64,000 nucleotides of DNA from DASWJZ01 sp963739005 (GCA_963739005.1 CAVTYQ010000002.1:1054001-1118000); one strand, 5' to 3'; counted from the stretch's first letter, positions 43,216-53,144 are shown. Notes: a model not told the origin generated them from the sequence alone. Made by a program: numbers and translations.

Positions 43216-44916
43216 TCACGTCACCAGCTCGAACCGGTCCACGTCGAAAAGACCGAAATCGGTGATCTTGAGATGCGGGATGACCGGGAGCGGCAGGAAG
43301 GCGACCTGCAGGAACGGCTCGGGCAGCGTGCAGCCGACGGCCTTTGCGGCGGCGCGGAGCGCCACCAGCTTGTCGCGCACAGCTTCGAACGGCTCAAGGC
43401 TCATAAGCCCGGCGACGGGGAGCGCGAGCTCGGCGCGGATTTCGCCGCCGGCGGCAACCACGAAGCCGCCCTCTAGCTCGATAATGCGGTTGACAGCCGC
43501 CGCCATGTCGGAATCGTCGACGCCGATCACCGTGATGTTGTGGCTGTCGTGCCCGACCGACGCGGCGATCGCGCCCCGCTTCAATCCGAAACCATGGGCG
43601 AAGCCGCGGCCGATATTCTCGTTCTTGCCATGCCGCGCGACGACGGCGACCTTCACCGCATCCTGTGCGATGTCGGCCGGCACCTCGCCGCCTTGAGCGG
43701 CCATGTCGAGATCGAGCCGCTCTGTGATGATCTTGCCGGCAGTGACGCCGATGACCGGCATCTTGTTCCGCCCGACGGGCACGCGAAAGTCGGCGGCGGC
43801 GACAGGACGGCGCTTGATGCTGTCGAGGCCCACGGGTTCGAGCGGCGGGCGCGCCGCAAAGAGCGAATCCTCGACGAGCCGCCCGCCGGCGATCACGTGC
43901 CGGACGCGGCACGCATGGATATCCTCAAGAAGCACGAGGTCGGCGCGCCAGCCCGGCGCGACGAGACCGCGGTCGCGAAGCCCGAAGGCATTCGCGCCCG
44001 ACCAGGTCGCTGCGCGATAGACGGCACGAAGCGGCCGGCCGAGCGCGATCAGCGTCCGGATCATGAAGTCGAGATGGCCTTCCTCGGCGATGTCGAGCGG
44101 ATTTCTGTCGTCGGTGCAGAGCGCCATGAACGAAGAGGTGTTCTCGTCGAGCACCTCGGCGAGCGCGTGAAGATCCTTCGACACCGAGCCTTCGCGGATC
44201 AGGATCGTCATGCCCTTGGAGAGCTTCTCGCGCGCTTCCGTGGCGCGCGTCGCCTCGTGGTCGGTGCGGATGCCGGCGGCGAGATAGGCGTTCAGGTCGC
44301 GGCCGGTCATCAGCGGCGCGTGGCCGTCGATCGGGCGATCCTGGAAGGCGGCGAGCTTGTCGAGCGCCGCCGGGTCGCAGGCGAGCACGCCCGGAAAATT
44401 CATGAATTCGGCGAGCCCGATGACCTTCGGATGATCCCTGAGGCTTACGAGATCGGCGGCGGAAAGCGATGCGCCGGATGTCTCGAATTCCGTCGCCGGC
44501 ACGCAGGACGAGAGCTGTACCCGGAGGTCCATGACCGTTCGCTCGGCAGCGGCGAGGAAATAACGGATGCCGTCGAGGCCGAGCACGTTGGCGATCTCGT
44601 GGGGATCGCAGATCGCCGTCGTCACGCCGTGGCGAAGGACGCAGCGGTCGAACTCGAGCGGAGTAACCAGCGAGGATTCGACGTGAAGATGCGTGTCGAT
44701 GAAGCCGGGGACGCAGGCGAGCCCGCGCCCGTCGATCTCGCGGCGGCCCTCGTAGCGCGCATGCGTGCCGACGATGCGGTCGCCGACGACCGCAACATCG
44801 CTCCGCGTGACCGCCCCGGTGATGACGTCGAGGAGGTCGACGTCGCGAATGACGAGGTCCGCCGGTTCGCGGCCGGCGCCCGCCGCGATCGCGCGGGCAA
44901 GAAACGTTTGATCCAT
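43216..44916 (-). CDS. ade: Adenine deaminase
   Basis: 566 residues, amidohydrolase superfamily, converting adenine to hypoxanthine and ammonia. Metal-binding HLHVESS follows the short N-terminal beta domain; further family marks are GHAPLMTGRDLNAYLAAGI, TDHEATRA, LCTDDRNPLDIAEEGHLDF and the C-terminal SVGHDSHNITVIGVDDSDM. TGAGGGA stands before the ATG at 44916; the TTG at 44931 is inside the upstream gene. It follows the SMP-30 gene after 4 bases. Confidence 0.93.
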   Translation of the reverse strand: MDQTFLARAIAAGAGREPADLVIRDVDLLDVITGAVTRSDVAVVGDRIVGTHARYEGRREIDGRGLACVPGFIDTHLHVESSLVTPLEFDRCVLRHGVTTAICDPHEIANVLGLDGIRYFLAAAERTVMDLRVQLSSCVPATEFETSGASLSAADLVSLRDHPKVIGLAEFMNFPGVLACDPAALDKLAAFQDRPIDGHAPLMTGRDLNAYLAAGIRTDHEATRATEAREKLSKGMTILIREGSVSKDLHALAEVLDENTSSFMALCTDDRNPLDIAEEGHLDFMIRTLIALGRPLRAVYRAATWSGANAFGLRDRGLVAPGWRADLVLLEDIHACRVRHVIAGGRLVEDSLFAARPPLEPVGLDSIKRRPVAAADFRVPVGRNKMPVIGVTAGKIITERLDLDMAAQGGEVPADIAQDAVKVAVVARHGKNENIGRGFAHGFGLKRGAIAASVGHDSHNITVIGVDDSDMAAAVNRIIELEGGFVVAAGGEIRAELALPVAGLMSLEPFEAVRDKLVALRAAAKAVGCTLPEPFLQVAFLPLPVIPHLKITDFGLFDVDRFELVT

Positions 44917-44920
44917 TCCC

Positions 44921-45805
44921 TCAGATATCAAGGAACCGCCAGGACGGGAAACCGGCGATCGGGGCTCTCGCCGCGAGCAGCGCGCCCGCGGCCGGTGCCT
45001 TGGCGAGCGCTTCCGGCGTGCGCCCTTCCGTCAGGTTGGTCAGATAGAGCGTGCGGAAGTCCCTGCCCCCAAAGCACGGCATTGTCGGCGCCGGGACCGG
45101 AACGACGAAGGATTCGGCCAGGCTGCCGTCGGGTGCGAAGCGGTTGAGCCGCCCGCCGGAGACGCCGGCGCTCCAATAGAATCCCTCCGCGTCGCAGCTG
45201 CCGCCGTCCGGCCGGCCGATCGTATCGTCAGGCTGGGCGAACCGGGTGCGCCCAGAGATCGCGCCGGTCGCCCGGTCGAAACGCCAGCGGTCGATCCAGG
45301 GTCCGCGCGAATCGGCGTGGAACATGACTTCTCCGTCCGCCGTCCAGGCGAGGCCGTTGGAGATGACGAGCCCATCCACCTTTCGCTCGACCTTGCCCGA
45401 GGGATCGACCCGGTAGAGCGCCGCGATCGGCTCCTTCCCCGGCCGGTCGTCCATGCTGCCGACCCAGAACGCGCCGTCCGGCCCGACCCGTCCGTCGTTG
45501 AGGCGACTCTTCGCCCCGGCCTCTTCCTCGATCTGGCAGAGATCGACGCGGGCCTCGCTCTTCGGGTCGAAGAGGATGACGCTGTGGCGGAGCGCGACGA
45601 CAAGCGCGCCGGTGGCGGTGAGCCCGATCGAGCCGACCTCGCTTTCGAAGGTCCACGACGCAAGCTCGCCGGACTCCGGAGCGAAGGCGTAGATCCTGCG
45701 GCTCAATATATCGACGAAATAGAGCCGGTCCGACCGCTCGTCGTAAACCGGGCTCTCGCCGAGCCGGCAATGCGGGTCGGCAACGCTGGTGAATTCTAGT
45801 GGCAT
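44921..45805 (-). CDS. SMP-30/gluconolactonase family hydrolase
   Basis: 294 residues, six-bladed propeller lactonase. Metal ligands can be recognised: Glu in RLGESPVYD, Asn in VISNGLAWT and Asp in IGRPDGGSCDAEGFYW. The family opens sugar lactones such as gluconolactone or arabinonolactone. It is the first gene of a two-gene unit with adenine deaminase, a partnership with no obvious metabolic link. Confidence 0.88.
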   Translation of the reverse strand: MPLEFTSVADPHCRLGESPVYDERSDRLYFVDILSRRIYAFAPESGELASWTFESEVGSIGLTATGALVVALRHSVILFDPKSEARVDLCQIEEEAGAKSRLNDGRVGPDGAFWVGSMDDRPGKEPIAALYRVDPSGKVERKVDGLVISNGLAWTADGEVMFHADSRGPWIDRWRFDRATGAISGRTRFAQPDDTIGRPDGGSCDAEGFYWSAGVSGGRLNRFAPDGSLAESFVVPVPAPTMPCFGGRDFRTLYLTNLTEGRTPEALAKAPAAGALLAARAPIAGFPSWRFLDI

Positions 45806-45875
45806 TCGCGAATCTCGCCGCGCCGGTTGCTAAGCCGGCAAGGTAGCAGGCTCGCGGCGACGCGCCAAAGCGGCG

Positions 45876-46265
45876 TCAGGCCGCTGGGGCGCCCTCGGAG
45901 AGAACCCGGTCGAGCGCCCGCGCCAGCTCCCTTGTAAGGAACGGTTTACTAAGAACGGCGATGCGGCCGTTCGCGGCGATTTCCCCGCCGACCGTCAGCC
46001 GGTAACCGGTGGCGAAGATCACCGGGAGGTGCGGGTCGCGGCGGCGCAACTCCTCCGCCAGCTGCTCCCCATCAGTATCCGGGAGATTGACGTCGGTCAG
46101 GAGCACGTCGATCGGCGCCTCCCGCTCATAGAGCGCGATCGCGGCCTTCGCGCAGCGCGCCGGAAGCGGGTCATGGCCGAGCTCCCGCAGCATGTCGAGC
46201 GTCGCCATCATGATCAGCGCCTCGTCCTCAACGACCAGGATGCGCGAGGCTTTGACGAGACTCAT
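45876..46265 (-). CDS. Single-domain response regulator (CheY-like receiver)
   Basis: 129 residues, one receiver domain and nothing else. Acidic pocket ILVVEDEALI, phospho-acceptor Asp in VLLTDVNLPDTDG, conserved Thr/Ser region VIFATGYRL and Lys in AVLSKPFLTRELA. Such proteins are common in Hyphomicrobiales, often paired with HWE/HisKA_2 kinases. No kinase gene is nearby, and the output is unknown. Confidence 0.88.
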   Translation of the reverse strand: MSLVKASRILVVEDEALIMMATLDMLRELGHDPLPARCAKAAIALYEREAPIDVLLTDVNLPDTDGEQLAEELRRRDPHLPVIFATGYRLTVGGEIAANGRIAVLSKPFLTRELARALDRVLSEGAPAA

Positions 46266-46380
46266 GTGGCTCCACAACAGGGGCAATGGAACGCTGCCAC
46301 CATCCCGCGCCCCCGGCGCGCGAGACTGCCTCAGGACCCCGCAAACGCAAAAGCGGCGAGAAGGTTCCGCCGGGCCACCG

Positions 46381-46410
46381 GGCCGGAAGCGGGGGGCCTC
46401 CCCGCCGGCC
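46381..46410. other. Strong GC hairpin in the 46266-46556 intergenic gap
   Basis: GGCCGGAAGCGGGG on the left pairs, apart from a GAA bulge, with CCCCGCCGGCC on the right around a short GGCCT loop. It lies in the divergent region between the response-regulator and efflux-pump genes. I see no gene and no clear promoter in the gap. Confidence 0.4.
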
Positions 46411-46556
46411 GACGCTGGAAATCGACGCTGCATTGCGGTAGAGCCGCCTTTCGCGCCGTCCCGCCCCGGCCAACGCGCCCATAGGCGCGCCGGAAAAGCG
46501 GGGCGTGAAAGTCCAAATGCTCTCGCAGGCGTGCGCTCTCGAGGACGAGTGGGGTT

Positions 46557-47852
46557 ATGGTCATGCACTTCCTGCGAACTGTTGGGCGAGTGATCGGCGC
46601 GGTCTTCCGATGGATCGGGCTGCGCCGGATCCTCCTTGTTCTCGTCCTCTTCATCTGCGGCGTCCTCCTCGCCTTCAATTTCATCCTGCGCCCGATGATG
46701 ATCGCGAGCTTCTTCGCCGGCCAGAAGCCTCCCGCGGTCGCGGTCTCCGCGACCGAGGTGAAGCCGACGACCTGGACCCCCACGATCGACGCGATCGGGA
46801 CGCTTTGGGCGCTGCAGGGCGTCGATGTCGCGTCGGAAGCGGCGGGCGTCGTGAAGTCGATCAACTTCAGCGCGAACCAGCGCATCGACGCCGGCGCGCT
46901 TCTTGTGCAGATCGACGACGCGGTCGAGCGCGCCGACCTGATGTCGGCCGAGGCGGCCGTCGCGCGCGACCGCTCGCAGCTTGAGCGAACAAAACAGCTT
47001 CGCGCCACCGGCGTGAACTCGCAGGCGACGCTGCAGGATTCGGAAAGCGCGCTCGCCGCCTCCATGTCGGCGCTTGCCAAGGTCAAGGCTGTCGTCGACC
47101 AGAAATCGATCGAGGCGCCGTTCTCCGGCGTCATCGGCATCCCGCGCATCGACGTCGGACAGTACATCCAGCCGGGAACCGTCATCGCCACGCTGCAGCA
47201 GCTCGACACGATGAAGGTCGACTTCACCGTCCCCGAGCAGCAGGTCGAAGAGATCAAGATGGGGCAGACGGCGAAATTCGGCCTGACCGACGCCGACTTC
47301 GCCCATGAGGGCACCATCACCGGCATCGACCCGAAGATCGATCCGCAGACGCGGCTTGTCTCGGTTCGCGCCGAGGTGGAGAACCCCGACGGGGCGCTGC
47401 GCCCCGGGCAGTTCGTGCGCGTGCGCGTCGAGCTTCCGCCGGTCGAAAACGTGATCGCGCTGCCGCAGACGGCGGTCGTGACGTCACTCTACGGCGACTA
47501 CGTTTACGTGGTGGAAGACGAAACGGCCGCCGCCGCCCCGACGGCGAAGCCCGACGATGCGGCAAACGCAGGCGGGAATAGCGCCGATCTCCGCACGTCG
47601 ATCCCCTCCGACGCTTCGACCGCCACAGACGCCGCCAAGCCGCCGGCGACCGGCAACCTCGTGGCAAAGCAGGTTTTCGTGCAGCTTGGCCTCCGGCAGG
47701 GCGACCTCGTCGAGATCGCGTCCGGGCTCAAGCCCGGCCAGACCGTCGTGACCTCCGGCCAGAACAAGCTCGCCAACAATTCGCCGGTCAAGATCGACAA
47801 CAGCGTCGATCCGGCGGCGATCGCTCTCGACGGCGGGGGCAACGGGTCGTGA
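46557..47852 (+). CDS. RND efflux pump periplasmic adaptor (HlyD/MexA family)
   Basis: 431 residues. A membrane anchor at about residues 22-48 (RRILLVLVLFICGVLLAFNF), then the adaptor layout: beta-barrel/lipoyl half (GVVKSINFSANQRIDAGALL), hairpin (LSQLER-type helix), second lipoyl half (IEAPFSGVIGIPRIDVGQYI) and barrel domain. An Ala/Asp-rich insert (about 325-365) precedes the C-terminal domain. It links the permease to an outer-membrane channel; no channel gene is adjacent. The stop overlaps the start of the permease gene. Confidence 0.9.
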   Translation: MVMHFLRTVGRVIGAVFRWIGLRRILLVLVLFICGVLLAFNFILRPMMIASFFAGQKPPAVAVSATEVKPTTWTPTIDAIGTLWALQGVDVASEAAGVVKSINFSANQRIDAGALLVQIDDAVERADLMSAEAAVARDRSQLERTKQLRATGVNSQATLQDSESALAASMSALAKVKAVVDQKSIEAPFSGVIGIPRIDVGQYIQPGTVIATLQQLDTMKVDFTVPEQQVEEIKMGQTAKFGLTDADFAHEGTITGIDPKIDPQTRLVSVRAEVENPDGALRPGQFVRVRVELPPVENVIALPQTAVVTSLYGDYVYVVEDETAAAAPTAKPDDAANAGGNSADLRTSIPSDASTATDAAKPPATGNLVAKQVFVQLGLRQGDLVEIASGLKPGQTVVTSGQNKLANNSPVKIDNSVDPAAIALDGGGNGS

Positions 47853-50800
47853 ACTTCTCCGAGATCTTCATCCGGCGGCCGGTCCTCACCGTCGTCACCG
47901 CGGTCCTGATCCTGCTTCTCGGGTTGCAGGGATTCTTCAACATGACCGTCCGCGAATATCCGGAGGTCGCGGAATCCGTCATCACCGTCAGCACCAGCTA
48001 TGCCGGCGCCAGCGCCGACCTGATGCAGGGCTTCATCACGACGCCGCTCGTGAAGGCGGTCTTGACCGCCGAGAACGTCGACTACGTCACCTCCAAGAGC
48101 GCGCTCGGCTCGTCGAGCATCTCCGTCAACATGCTGCTCGGCTCCGATCCCGACACGGCGCTAGTCGACGTGCTCTCCAAGGTGCAGCAGGTGCGCGGGC
48201 AGCTGCCGGCCGACGCGGACGATCCCGTCGTCGTCAAGGGCACCGGCCAGAATTTCGCGCTGATGTACATGGCGGTGCGGTCCTCGACCATGAACCCGGA
48301 GCAGGTGACCGAGTATCTGACACAGGTGATCCAGCCGCGCTTCTCCACGGTCGAGGGCGTCGGCGAGGTGCAAATCCTCGGCGGGCGCGATTTCGCCATG
48401 CGCGTCTGGCTCGACCCGGTGCGTCTTGCCGCCCGCGGCGTCACAGCGGGTGACGTGCTCGCCGCCATCCGCGCCTCCAATTTCCTCTCCGCGCCCGGCA
48501 AGACCGAAAACACATTCGTCGCCTACGCCATTCAGACAGAGACCACGCTGCAGACGCCGGAATCCTTCGCCAACCTCGCGGTCAAGGCGAAAGGCGACGA
48601 CATCGTGCGCCTTGGCGACGTGGCCACCGTCAGCTACGGCGCAAAGAGCGAGGACGTGCGCGTCTCGTTCAACGAACAGGAGGGCACGTTCCTCGGCGTG
48701 TTCGCGGCGCCGGGCGCCAATGCGCTCAACACGTCGGCGGCGCTCAAGGCGGAGCTCCCGCAAATCCAGCGCGATCTTCCGCCGGGCACCGAGATTGAGC
48801 TCGTCTACGACGCGACCCGCAACATCAGCGCATCGATCAAAGAGGTGTTCAAGACGATCGCCGAAGCCGTCGTCATCGTCATCCTCATCATCCTCGTTTT
48901 CCTCGGCTCCTTCCGCTCGGTGCTGGTGCCGATCTTCACGATCCCGCTGTCGCTCGTCGGCGTCTGCTTCCTGCTCTATCAGCTCGGCTACTCGATCAAT
49001 CTCCTCACGCTGCTTGCCATGGTGCTCGCGATCGGCCTCGTGGTCGACGACGCCATTGTCGTGGTCGAGAACATCCACCGCCACCTCGAGCGCGGCGAGC
49101 GGCCGCTCAATGCCGCGATTGCAGGCATGCGCGAGATCTTCTCCGCGGTCGTCGCCATGACCATCACGCTCGCCGCCGTCTACGCGCCGATTGGCTTCAC
49201 GCAAGGTCTGACCGGCGCGCTCTTCCGCGAGTTCGCCGTCACGCTTGCCGGCGCCGTGGTGATTTCCGGCTTCGTCGCGGTGACACTTTCACCGATGCTC
49301 GCGGCGCGCGTACTGAAGCCGCACGCGGCCGGCACGAGCCGCTTCCAGGCCCTCGTCGACCGCAACTTTGACAAGGTCAGCGCCTGGTACGGACGCCGCG
49401 TCACGTCGACTCTCAGCTATCGGCCGATCACGCTGACGATCGTGGCCGCGTTATCTGTGACGCTCGTCTTCCTCTTCCTGGACACGTCGCGCGAACTGGC
49501 GCCGGAGGAAGACATCGGCTTCATGTTCTCGATCGTGAACGCGCCGGCCTACGCAACGTCCGACTACACCGAGATGTTCGCGAAAAAGGTCGTCGAGGCG
49601 ACCAAGGACATTCCGGAGATCGACGTGCGCTTCTCCGTCGTCGGGTTCGGCGGCACGAACACGGCGTTCGCCGGATTCGGATTGGTTCCATGGGCCGATC
49701 GCACGCGCAGTCAGAAGGTGGTCCAGACGGAGGTGCAGGGCAAGCTGAACGGCGTCGCCGGCGTGCAGGCCTTCGTCTTCGCGCCGCCGACGCTCCCCGG
49801 CACCGGCGGCGGACTTCCGGTGCAATACGTCATCCGCTCCACGGGCGGCGCCGACCGCGTCTTCGAGGTCGCCGAGGAGATCAAGAATCGCGCGCAGAAG
49901 AGCGGGCGGTTCATCATCGTGCAGGATTCGCTGGCGTTCACTCAGCCGCAGGCGCGCATCACCATCGACCGCGACCGCGCCGCGTCGCTTGGCGTCGCGA
50001 TCAGCGACATCGGCACAACGTTGACGACGCTTGTCGGCGGCGGCTCGGTCTCGAAATTCGACCGCGAGAGCCGCAGCTACGACGTCATCACGCAGGTCGA
50101 TCAGAAGGAGCGGTTCAACCCGGAGAGCCTCGGCAATTACTATGTTCGCAGCGCCTCCGGCGGCATGGTGCCGCTGTCGGCGGTGATCAGCATCAAAACG
50201 CAGGCGGCGCCGGTCGCTATCGAGCAGTTCAACCAGCTGAACTCGGCGACGATCTCCGCTTTGCCCTTCCCCGGCGTCTCGTCCGGCGACGCGCTGGCGA
50301 CGGTCCGTCAAATCGCTCACGAGCTGATGCCGGCCGGCTTCTTCGAGGATTACGCCGGGCAGTCGCGCCTGGAGATCAAGGAGGGGAACACGACGCTGAT
50401 CGCATTCGGCCTTGCGATCGTGATCATCTATCTGGTGCTCGCGGCGCAGTTCGAGAGCTTCCGCGATCCGCTCATCATCATGCTCACCGTGCCACTTTCG
50501 ATCTTCGGCGCCCTCGTGCCGCTCAATATCGGGCTCTCGACGCTGAACATCTACACTGAGGTCGGTCTCATCACGCTGATCGGGCTCATCACCAAGCACG
50601 GCATCCTGATGGTGCAGTTCGCCAACCAGCAGCGTGCTGCGGGGACGCCAAAGCAGCAGGCGATCATCGAGGCGGCGCGCGTCCGCCTCCGCCCGATCCT
50701 GATGACCACCGCCGCCATGGTGATGGGCGTAATGCCGCTCATCATCGCATCGGGCGCCGGCGCCAAGGCGCGCTTCGCGATCGGCCTCGTGATCGCCGCC

Positions 50801-50929
50801 GGCATGGCGATCGGCACCCTCTTCACGCTCTTCGTGCTGCCGATGTTCTACACCTTCATCGCCAGGAGCGACGCGGCCTACGACCGCAGAACCGTGATCG
50901 CGGAGGCGGAGGCCGCCCCGGCGGAGTAG
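47849..50929 (+). CDS. RND multidrug efflux permease
   Basis: 1026 residues, AcrB/MexF-type proton antiporter with 12 membrane segments and two large periplasmic loops. The proton-relay Asp pair is in AIGLVVDDAIVVVENIHRHL. Start is GTG within GTGA, overlapping the adaptor stop, so translation is coupled. The start NFSEIFIRRPVLTVVTAVLI is typical of the MdtB/MexW-like group. Substrates cannot be predicted. Confidence 0.93.
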   Translation: MNFSEIFIRRPVLTVVTAVLILLLGLQGFFNMTVREYPEVAESVITVSTSYAGASADLMQGFITTPLVKAVLTAENVDYVTSKSALGSSSISVNMLLGSDPDTALVDVLSKVQQVRGQLPADADDPVVVKGTGQNFALMYMAVRSSTMNPEQVTEYLTQVIQPRFSTVEGVGEVQILGGRDFAMRVWLDPVRLAARGVTAGDVLAAIRASNFLSAPGKTENTFVAYAIQTETTLQTPESFANLAVKAKGDDIVRLGDVATVSYGAKSEDVRVSFNEQEGTFLGVFAAPGANALNTSAALKAELPQIQRDLPPGTEIELVYDATRNISASIKEVFKTIAEAVVIVILIILVFLGSFRSVLVPIFTIPLSLVGVCFLLYQLGYSINLLTLLAMVLAIGLVVDDAIVVVENIHRHLERGERPLNAAIAGMREIFSAVVAMTITLAAVYAPIGFTQGLTGALFREFAVTLAGAVVISGFVAVTLSPMLAARVLKPHAAGTSRFQALVDRNFDKVSAWYGRRVTSTLSYRPITLTIVAALSVTLVFLFLDTSRELAPEEDIGFMFSIVNAPAYATSDYTEMFAKKVVEATKDIPEIDVRFSVVGFGGTNTAFAGFGLVPWADRTRSQKVVQTEVQGKLNGVAGVQAFVFAPPTLPGTGGGLPVQYVIRSTGGADRVFEVAEEIKNRAQKSGRFIIVQDSLAFTQPQARITIDRDRAASLGVAISDIGTTLTTLVGGGSVSKFDRESRSYDVITQVDQKERFNPESLGNYYVRSASGGMVPLSAVISIKTQAAPVAIEQFNQLNSATISALPFPGVSSGDALATVRQIAHELMPAGFFEDYAGQSRLEIKEGNTTLIAFGLAIVIIYLVLAAQFESFRDPLIIMLTVPLSIFGALVPLNIGLSTLNIYTEVGLITLIGLITKHGILMVQFANQQRAAGTPKQQAIIEAARVRLRPILMTTAAMVMGVMPLIIASGAGAKARFAIGLVIAAGMAIGTLFTLFVLPMFYTFIARSDAAYDRRTVIAEAEAAPAE

Positions 50930-50994
50930 CCCACACGAATGCCGGACCTCTCTATCCAACCGTTCCCGATCTTCCGAGCAAGCGAGAGCCGTCG

Positions 50995-51681
50995 ATGACC
51001 TACGTTTTCGCGCCGCCTTCTCCGACTGCGCTTCCGATCCGGGGCTCCGACACACTCTTTCCCATCCGCCGTGTCTACTGCGTCGGTCGGAACTATGCCG
51101 AGCACACAACCGAGATGGGCCACGACCCGGATAAGGAGCCGCCCTTCTTCTTCCAGAAGAACCCCGACAACGTCGTGCCGGGCGGCCGCGCATTCCCCTA
51201 TCCGTCGGCGACGAGCGACGTGCATCACGAGATCGAGCTTGTCGTGGCGCTGTCGAAGGGCGGCGAGAACATCCAGGCCGAAACGGCCCTCGATCACGTC
51301 TTCGGCTACGCCGTTGGCCTCGACATGACCCGCCGCGACCTGCAGGGCGAGGCGAAGAAGATGGGCCGGCCGTGGGAGGTCGGGAAAGCCTTCGAATCGT
51401 CCGCCCCTTGCGGCGAGATCGTGCCCGCGTCGGCGATCGGCCATCCGAGCGCCGGTGCGATCACGCTCAAGGTCAACGGCGTGATGCGCCAGCGGGGCGA
51501 CCTGAACCAGATGATCTGGAAGGCGCCGGAGGCGATCGCCTACCTCTCGGGCCTTTTCCACCTCGCGCCGGGCGATCTCATCATGACCGGCACTCCTGCG
51601 GGCGTCGGCGCGGTGAAGCGCGGCGACGTTCTCGAAGGTCATATCGACGGCGTCGGAGATCTCAGCTTAACTGTGGCCTAA
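50995..51681 (+). CDS. Fumarylacetoacetate hydrolase family protein
   Basis: 228 residues. FAH-fold hydrolase or decarboxylase with metal ligands in HHEIELVVAL and Asp in GLDMTRRDLQ; GTPAGVGAVKRGD near the end is typical. Members include fumarylpyruvate hydrolase (the start VYCVGRNYAEHTTEMG resembles NagK/GSH-S-transferase-linked fumarylpyruvate hydrolases) and oxaloacetate decarboxylases; which one is not decided here. Follows the pump gene after 65 bases but is probably unrelated to it. Confidence 0.85.
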   Translation: MTYVFAPPSPTALPIRGSDTLFPIRRVYCVGRNYAEHTTEMGHDPDKEPPFFFQKNPDNVVPGGRAFPYPSATSDVHHEIELVVALSKGGENIQAETALDHVFGYAVGLDMTRRDLQGEAKKMGRPWEVGKAFESSAPCGEIVPASAIGHPSAGAITLKVNGVMRQRGDLNQMIWKAPEAIAYLSGLFHLAPGDLIMTGTPAGVGAVKRGDVLEGHIDGVGDLSLTVA

Positions 51682-52082
51682 CCCGTCCCAAGCGGGATCG
51701 TCGGCAGCACGGAGTCGAGGCGAATGTATCGTCGCTGCGCTGAGATTCTCTTTTCCCCACGCTAGGTTGCGAAGAGTTGAGGTGCACATCGCCTCGACCC
51801 TATGAACCCGCACGTCGGCGCACCTACGATCGGGCGCCCCGGAGCATCTTGCCGATGCCGCGGGGCCAGTGGCGAGCACCAGGTCTTTGATGCGCCGCAG
51901 CTTGGTCCGCCGCCCGGAAAACACGCAGCTTCGACAAGAGCGTTTGCACCGGCATCTGACATACAATATACCTGGATGCCTTGGTATCGCGCCAAGCCAC
52001 GAAAAGGCATCGGCTCCCTGATCCTCGCACGAGGCGCGGGAGACCGGGTCCAAACGGACCGAAAACCTTGGAGGAATTCCTG
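51682..52082 (+). other. 400-base intergenic region upstream of tctC
   Basis: No gene that I can support; reading frames on both strands are short and of unlikely composition. Its useful content is the promoter/operator motif at 51962-51975 and the ribosome binding site AGGAA before tctC. Confidence 0.5.
51954..51975 (+). promoter_or_regulatory. Motif shared with the GntR-gene promoter
   Basis: TACAATATACCTGG (51962-51975) occurs identically at 58492-58505, before the GntR gene, and both copies are preceded by ATCTG with three differing bases between (ATCTGrynTACAATATACCTGG pattern). TACAAT may be the -10. The partial symmetry (GGTGTA…TATACC at the second site) suits binding of an FCD-type GntR dimer. 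This is the likely control site of the tct operon, 108 bases before tctC. Confidence 0.6.
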
Positions 52083-53102
52083 ATGAGATACACATCCCTC
52101 AAGTCCACGCTGCGTACGCTTTCTGCGGGAACGATGCTGGCGGTGATCGCGGCGCTGGCGCCGGGCGCGGCGGCGGCGTGGGAACCGACGAAGAATGTAG
52201 AGTTCATCGTTCCCGCCGGCATTGGCGGCGGCGCCGGTCAGATGGCGCAGCTGATCCAGGGCATCATCCAGAAACACAACCTGATGCCGACCTCGATGGT
52301 GGTCATCAGCAAGAAGGGCGGCTCCGGCTCTGAGGGCTTTCTCTATGTGAAGAATGCAAAGGGAGACCCCCACAAGCTCATCATCACCCTCTCCAACCTG
52401 TTCACGACACCGCTCGCGACCGGGTCGCCGTTCTCCTGGGAGGACTACACGCCGGTCGCCATGATGGCTCTCGACGAGTTCGTGCTCTGGGTGAACTCGG
52501 ACACGGCCTATAAGACGCCGACTGAGTACATCGATGCGGTGAAGAGCGCCGACGGCAAGATGAAGATGGGCGGCACCGGCTCGAAGCAGGAAGACCAGAT
52601 CATCACCGCCGCGATCGAACAGAAGACCGGGGTCAAGTTCACCTACGTGCCCTACAGCGGCGGCGGCGAGGTCGCCACCCAGCTCGTCGGCGGCCATATC
52701 GACTCCACGGTCAACAATCCGATCGAGCAGGTCGCCCAGTGGCGCGCCGGCAACGTACGGCCGCTGTGCGTGTTCGACAGCACGCCAATGCCGTATCCCG
52801 ACAAGATCACGAGCGACATGTCGTGGCAGGAGATTCCGACTTGCCAGTCGCAAGGGCTCGACGTCGGATACACGATGCTGCGCGGCGTCATGACCTCGCC
52901 GGGGGTGTCGCAGGACGTCGTCGACTACTATGTCGGCTTGCTCCAGAAGGTGCGCGAGACGGATGAGTGGAAGGCCTTCATGCAGGAGGGCGCCTTCAAC
53001 CAGACCTTCATGACCGGTGACGACTTCCACAAGTGGCTGACCGATGCGGCGGCCACGCATCAGCAGCTGATGGAAAAGGCAGGCTTCCTCAAGGGCTCAT
53101 AA
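52083..53102 (+). CDS. tctC: Tripartite tricarboxylate transporter substrate-binding protein
   Basis: 339 residues, Bug/TctC family (PF03401). Signal peptide at residues 1-32 (LSAGTMLAVIAALAPGAAAA). The carboxylate-binding region has VEFIVPAGIGGGAGQMAQ near the start and KMKMGGTGSKQEDQIITAAI and YVPYSGGGEVATQLVGGHID in the middle. The family binds di- and tricarboxylates or related acids. Context with oxalate genes suggests oxalate or a close relative as ligand. GGAGGAA before the ATG at 52083. Confidence 0.9.
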   Translation: MRYTSLKSTLRTLSAGTMLAVIAALAPGAAAAWEPTKNVEFIVPAGIGGGAGQMAQLIQGIIQKHNLMPTSMVVISKKGGSGSEGFLYVKNAKGDPHKLIITLSNLFTTPLATGSPFSWEDYTPVAMMALDEFVLWVNSDTAYKTPTEYIDAVKSADGKMKMGGTGSKQEDQIITAAIEQKTGVKFTYVPYSGGGEVATQLVGGHIDSTVNNPIEQVAQWRAGNVRPLCVFDSTPMPYPDKITSDMSWQEIPTCQSQGLDVGYTMLRGVMTSPGVSQDVVDYYVGLLQKVRETDEWKAFMQEGAFNQTFMTGDDFHKWLTDAAATHQQLMEKAGFLKGS

Positions 53103-53119
53103 GCCCCGTTTGGGTTGCG

Positions 53120-53144
53120 GGGGCGCCGGCATCCGGCGCCCCCT
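53120..53144 (+). terminator. Intercistronic hairpin after tctC
   Basis: GGGGGCGCCGG (53120-53130) and CCGGCGCCCCC (53134-53144) form a perfect 11-bp stem with a CAT loop, 18 bases after the tctC stop. No T-run follows, so it more likely stabilises tctC mRNA or causes partial termination, raising binding protein over membrane subunits. Confidence 0.6.

Noticed and set aside
51780..52060. Minus-strand frames of up to 140 codons in the gap before tctC
   Set aside because: No recognisable motifs, poor start sites and overlap with the shared promoter motif on the other strand.
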